Positions 6,849 through 10,359 of a stretch of 10,359 nt of DNA are shown here, one piece after another. The position numbers and the translations under genes are program-made. Under the pieces are notes generated by a model. That model was not told the DNA's origin. It saw only the letters and a program-made list of their open reading frames with translations, and ran no database searches. The stretch comes from Deltaproteobacteria bacterium (lineage in GTDB: Bacteria > Desulfobacterota > Desulfobacteria > Desulfobacterales > B30-G6). The stretch covers positions 1 to 10,359 of the forward strand of contig QMMS01000153.1 of NCBI GenBank assembly GCA_003647375.1, in the 5' to 3' direction. The stretch's first letter is position 1. Every line of letters starts with the position of its first letter.

Positions 6849-8438
6849 TCATGAATTAAACCACCAGCGTTCAGCAACCCTGAAGCCGTCCAGTGTCCAA
6901 TTTGTTGCAATATCACCATGCTTTAGCTTAGTTGTTGCAGCCTCAAGGATGTTGGGAAGCATCGGGATAACAACACCGCCTTCATCTTTAACAAGACGCT
7001 GCATTTCTGCATACATCTCACGTCGTTTACTCTCATTAAGCTCTGAGCGTGCCTCCTTCAGAATTTTGTTGAATCGATCATGTTTCCAGTGTGTATCGTT
7101 CCAGGCTACACCTTCTGCGTATACAGAAGAAAACATCCAATCCGCAGTCGGACGACCGCCCCAATAGCACATGCACCAGGGTTTTTTTCTCCATACACTT
7201 TTCCAATAACCATCATTCGGTTCACGTACCACGTTAATTTTAATGCCGGCCTTGGCGGCATGTTCCTGGTAAAGAACGGCAGTGTCCATAGCTCCTACAA
7301 AGACGCCATCGGCAGCGTGCAAATTAAAGGTGTGCTCCATCAGCCCGGCCTTTTTCATATGGTATCTGGCTTTATCCGGATCATATTTTCTTTGAGGTAA
7401 ATCAGAGGCAAAATACTTCTGATTTGGACCTATGGGATGGTCATTTCCAATAGTGCCAAAACCGCGCAAAACTGTCTTCACCAATGCTTCTCGATCAATC
7501 GCATATTTCAAAGCCAACCTGACATCATTGTTGTCATAAGGTGACACATCAGTTAGCATAGGAATTGAGTTATGATAGGTTCCCGTCACATTGATGAGCT
7601 GAATGTTCGGTGTTTTCTTCAATAGGTGCGCGATCTTTGTATCGACACGGGCCATGTAGTCGATCTGGTTGGTCTTCAGTGCAGTTACTCTGGCATTGAT
7701 GTCGTCGATATTAAGGGTTTCAACTTCATCAAAATGGGCGCGTCCTTTCTTCCAATAGTTAGGATTGCGTTTGGTTAAAGCCCTGACTCCTGGTTCAAAG
7801 GTGGATAGCACATAGCCGCCGGTACCGATACCCTTACTAAAATCTGTCGTGCCGACTGGTACAATGCACAAATGGTAATCACTCATGAGAAAGGGAAAGT
7901 CGGCGTTGCCTTCATTCAGAATAAATTTCACTGTGTATTTCCCGTCGGCGACTATTTCCTTGATGGGCTTGACAATACCTTTAGCTCCTGACTTTGATTC
8001 TTCTCCTCGATGGTAATTGAGTGAAAAAATGACATCCTCAGCGTCCATGGATTTGCCGTTATGAAATTCGACTCCCTTACGAAGTTTAAAGGTCCATATA
8101 GCCGCATTGTGTGAAGCCTCCCAGCTTTCAGCCAGTTCAGGAATGGCGTTGCCCTTAGCATCTATTTCGACCAGAGAGTTATAAAGCTGTCCTTGGCAAA
8201 TAACAGATGACATTGTAGATGCTGACGGCGCGGGATCCAATGTATCTGTTGTCGAACCACCATCAATACCAATTCGTAATCTCCCACCTCTCTGAGGCGT
8301 CGCGGCATAAGCCGGAGAACTCAATAACGTCGGTGATACTCCTAGCATGAGCCCTAAAGCTGAAACACGGACAACAAACTCACGCCGGGTTATTCTTCCT
8401 TTGCTGAGCAACAATTCTAAATCTTTTAATTTCGACAC
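6849..8438 (-). CDS. Tat-exported family-5 ABC transporter solute-binding protein
   Basis: A 529-residue periplasmic binding protein of the DppA/OppA type (SBP_bac_5), the usual length for the family, which captures peptides or other small organic solutes for an ABC importer. The leader carries a twin-arginine motif, TRREFV (17-22), a hydrophobic stretch to about 40 and a likely cleavage site after AYA (43-45). Family landmarks: LDPAPSAS early (67-74), LYNSLVEID, PELAESWEAS with WTFKLRKGVEFHNGK (115-129), DAEDVIFSL (132-140), GTGGYVL and NPNYWKKG, then DVRLALKYAIDREALV (305-320) and the C-terminal KYDPDKAR and YWGGRPTADWM segments. The start is a GTG with AGGAGG at 8446-8451, seven bases upstream. 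Tat export is common for this subgroup. No permease or ATPase genes are in the window. It follows the ferredoxin gene after 26 bases. The ligand is unknown; the operon suggests an amide-containing or methylated organic compound rather than ordinary peptides. Confidence 0.93.
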   Translation of the reverse strand: MSKLKDLELLLSKGRITRREFVVRVSALGLMLGVSPTLLSSPAYAATPQRGGRLRIGIDGGSTTDTLDPAPSASTMSSVICQGQLYNSLVEIDAKGNAIPELAESWEASHNAAIWTFKLRKGVEFHNGKSMDAEDVIFSLNYHRGEESKSGAKGIVKPIKEIVADGKYTVKFILNEGNADFPFLMSDYHLCIVPVGTTDFSKGIGTGGYVLSTFEPGVRALTKRNPNYWKKGRAHFDEVETLNIDDINARVTALKTNQIDYMARVDTKIAHLLKKTPNIQLINVTGTYHNSIPMLTDVSPYDNNDVRLALKYAIDREALVKTVLRGFGTIGNDHPIGPNQKYFASDLPQRKYDPDKARYHMKKAGLMEHTFNLHAADGVFVGAMDTAVLYQEHAAKAGIKINVVREPNDGYWKSVWRKKPWCMCYWGGRPTADWMFSSVYAEGVAWNDTHWKHDRFNKILKEARSELNESKRREMYAEMQRLVKDEGGVVIPMLPNILEAATTKLKHGDIATNWTLDGFRVAERWWFNS

Positions 8439-8464
8439 TGTAATACCTCCTTTTTAAAGTGTTT

Positions 8465-8965
8465 TTATTTATCCACATTTCTTTTTTTCAGAAGTAAGAA
8501 TGCCTTCATCTGTAAGGCTGTAATTTTGACGAAATATGGGTTTTGATCCACCATTGAAATCGCGTTGGTGGGGCAGATTTCAACACAGGCCGGATAACCA
8601 TTGCAGAGTTCGCATTTGTATACCTTGCGGGATTCAGATTCCATCCGAATAGCTCCAAATGGACAAGCGTGAATGCATAGACTACATCCGGTACAAGCTT
8701 CCCTATCGATCTGTAATATTCGCTTGTTTTGTTTATCCCATGCTATGGCATCTTCTGGGCAAGTGATCAGACACGGCGCATCTTCGCACTGCCGGCAGGT
8801 TGAAGGGAAGTGATAGGGCAACCCGTATTCACGGCTCTCTGTGAAACTGATTACATCAATTCGTGAGTGCCCCGAAGCCAACACACCATCATTTTCCAAT
8901 GCACAAGCCAGTTCACAAGCTCGGCATCCAATGCATTGATCCGGGTTGATTTTTAACTGCTTCAT
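8465..8965 (-). CDS. Polyferredoxin with four [4Fe-4S] clusters, AorA-like electron-transfer subunit
   Basis: A 166-residue iron-sulfur protein with sixteen cysteines in four groups, enough for four [4Fe-4S] clusters. Counted from the TTG at 8968: C12, C15, C18, C22; C58, C61, C66, C70; C92, C95, C98, C102; and C119, C122, C128, C132. This arrangement is that of HycB/DmsB/AorA-type subunits. There is no signal peptide, so it should be cytoplasmic. The gene lies 76 bases after the AOR gene and is best read as its electron-accepting partner, like the small subunit AorA of the tungsten aldehyde oxidoreductase of Aromatoleum. An FAD subunit (AorC) is not seen here. The ATG at 8965 is preferred over the adjacent TTG at 8968 because AGGA lies eight bases before it. 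The exact partner is inferred from position. Confidence 0.88.
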   Translation of the reverse strand: MKQLKINPDQCIGCRACELACALENDGVLASGHSRIDVISFTESREYGLPYHFPSTCRQCEDAPCLITCPEDAIAWDKQNKRILQIDREACTGCSLCIHACPFGAIRMESESRKVYKCELCNGYPACVEICPTNAISMVDQNPYFVKITALQMKAFLLLKKRNVDK

Positions 8966-9041
8966 CAAGGTTATCCTATCTATTTGACCCCGTATGGATT
9001 TATGTTCAACTTCCTGCTTATCCAGATTAGGCGCGTAAATG

Positions 9042-10359
9042 TTATTTTTGTATTATCGCGTCATCTATAATAAATCCCAGACCGAGCCGCTCAAGCGTTT
9101 CCGGGATGGGTACGCCCTTTTCGTCCCACCCCATGGATTGATAGTAGGCGGCCCGCACCCGGTCAAATGTGGGGTTCATGCTTTTTCCCTTGCCAGGTCC
9201 GTCCTTCGGTCTTTCGCCCAGACGATGGGAGTAGCAGTCATCGTCCATGACGAGTCCCTCGCGAACATTGTAGATCCGCAAAAGATTGATCACTCGTTCA
9301 CCCACGGTCAGGCATTCCTGAACGGTAAAAGCCCCTCCCGTTAACACGTTCATGGTGTACACCGTATGTTTCAGGCTGCAAGCCTGGAAGTAGCAGAACA
9401 CCAGACACTCCTCGAACTGGCGTTTCGGCCCGGTCTTGGCCTGAACTTCAGCCAAGTAGGCATCCGGTTCGCTGGTCGGTTCTGTAAACCCCAGTTCAGG
9501 ATTGGCCCGGCTGGTCATGTCCATGCCTTCCTGACTAGCCGTATTCGATATGACTTGGGTAAAAAGGGTTCCCCAGCGGGTGCGGGGATCATGAATGTGG
9601 GGTGCATTACCCTGTTTCACGTAAACTGCCATGTCATCCATTTCACCGCCCAAGTCCCTGGCGGTCCGCATCACCCCGCCTGCCAACACATCACCGATAC
9701 CATCTCTCTTACTAATCTTCCTCAGAATCTGTTCGACCGCTTCGATATTGCCCCAGGTCAAGTCGATTCCGTCGAGATTTTCCTTGTTGATCTCCCCCTT
9801 TTCAACGCCCTCCATCAGCATGCTGATCAGAAAACTGACCTCTTTTGCATCCATGCCCAGATTGTCGTTCAGATTATTGAGCATTGTAATAGCGCCTGGA
9901 TCATGAATCCCCCAGTTAGGCCCGAAGCCTGCGAGAATTTCGTATTCGGGCTCCTCACCCACAATCCCTTTGTAGTGTCCTTCCTTAACCCGGACGGTGT
10001 GGCAGTGCTGAAAGGTGCAGGCATGACAGGCCTTGGGCACCTTTTCGTACAGCTCGTTGCGCATATACGACCAGTCCAACTGATTCAGTGCTTCATCGGG
10101 CAACTGATTGGTGGTCAGATTCTTTACCGGAACCCAACCCTTGTCGTGGTACGGTTTGAAAAGACCCAGCGTTCCTTTTTCATGGACGGTTTTTCCAAGG
10201 CCTGTAGCACAGGCCTCTTCCCGCCAGCGCAAAACCGCTGCTTTAAAGTCACTGACCCGGTCCGGATGAATGGGCACAGGACCGCCCCCTTCCACTACGA
10301 TGGCTTTGAGATTTTTAGATCCCATCACAGCCCCCAATCCCCCTGAAGCCACCATATGC
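9042..10359 (-). CDS. aor: Aldehyde:ferredoxin oxidoreductase (tungsten/molybdopterin), N-terminus outside window
   Basis: The C-terminal 438 or so residues of an AOR family enzyme, which oxidises aldehydes to carboxylic acids using a tungsten bis-pterin cofactor and a [4Fe-4S] cluster. The frame runs off the window edge; about 150-180 N-terminal residues of the usual 600 or so are missing. The visible part begins with the conserved ASGGLGAVMGSKNLKAIVV. Counting from the first visible Met at 10355, cluster cysteines are C110, C113 and C118 (C-x2-C-x4-C, where C-x2-C-x3-C is usual), with the fourth probably in LVFCYFQAC (C321 or C326). EEPEYEILAGFGPNWGIHD (134-152), NDNLGMD (163-169) and VKQGNAPHIHDPR (246-258) are pterin-site region motifs, and YNVREG with a following DDD closes the protein. 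It is the first visible gene of the operon, followed by its likely ferredoxin. The aldehyde is unknown. Confidence 0.93.
   Translation of the reverse strand, partial: HMVASGGLGAVMGSKNLKAIVVEGGGPVPIHPDRVSDFKAAVLRWREEACATGLGKTVHEKGTLGLFKPYHDKGWVPVKNLTTNQLPDEALNQLDWSYMRNELYEKVPKACHACTFQHCHTVRVKEGHYKGIVGEEPEYEILAGFGPNWGIHDPGAITMLNNLNDNLGMDAKEVSFLISMLMEGVEKGEINKENLDGIDLTWGNIEAVEQILRKISKRDGIGDVLAGGVMRTARDLGGEMDDMAVYVKQGNAPHIHDPRTRWGTLFTQVISNTASQEGMDMTSRANPELGFTEPTSEPDAYLAEVQAKTGPKRQFEECLVFCYFQACSLKHTVYTMNVLTGGAFTVQECLTVGERVINLLRIYNVREGLVMDDDCYSHRLGERPKDGPGKGKSMNPTFDRVRAAYYQSMGWDEKGVPIPETLERLGLGFIIDDAIIQK

Noticed and set aside
9366..10346. Long plus-strand open frame of 326 codons
   Set aside because: It is antisense to the AOR gene, whose motifs are unmistakable; long antisense frames are expected opposite GC-rich third positions.

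Overview
The window looks like a piece of a strictly anaerobic, sulfate-reducer-like bacterial chromosome, probably Desulfobacterota (Desulfobacterales type). This is an inference from gene content: a tungsten/molybdopterin aldehyde:ferredoxin oxidoreductase (AOR) with a four-cluster ferredoxin, a free-standing corrinoid methyl-carrier protein, and FAD/FeS dehydrogenase modules. No rRNA, tRNA, CRISPR array or intact mobile element was seen.

Right and centre (about 2086-10359, minus strand): seven co-oriented genes, read right to left. They are the C-terminal part of an AOR (cut by the window edge), a polyferredoxin with four [4Fe-4S] clusters, a Tat-exported family-5 (DppA/OppA-like) solute-binding protein, a TcuA-like FAD dehydrogenase, a TcuB-like FeS/membrane electron carrier, a corrinoid-binding protein and an amidase-signature hydrolase. 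Gaps are short (26-73 bases), tcuA and tcuB overlap, and the one larger gap (193 bases, solute-binding protein to tcuA) carries a perfect 15-bp hairpin. A terminator-like hairpin for this strand lies at 1805-1837. The set reads as a catabolic operon: capture a small organic compound, split an amide, oxidise or reduce it with the TcuAB pair, handle a methyl group or corrinoid chemistry, and oxidise an aldehyde with ferredoxin reduction. The substrate cannot be read from the sequence. No transporter permease or ATPase and no partner methyltransferase is present in the window.

Left (1-1604): a visibly more AT-rich segment with one plus-strand gene, a Tat-exported peptidase M19 (membrane dipeptidase) homolog with an altered metal motif and its own plausible promoter. 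Beside it, on the minus strand at the window edge, is a frameshifted remnant whose translated pieces line up in order with the C-terminal quarter of the same solute-binding-protein family encoded at 6849-8438. This suggests the left flank is a rearranged boundary where a related uptake gene has decayed. Between the M19 gene and the amidase (1605-2085) I see no convincing gene.
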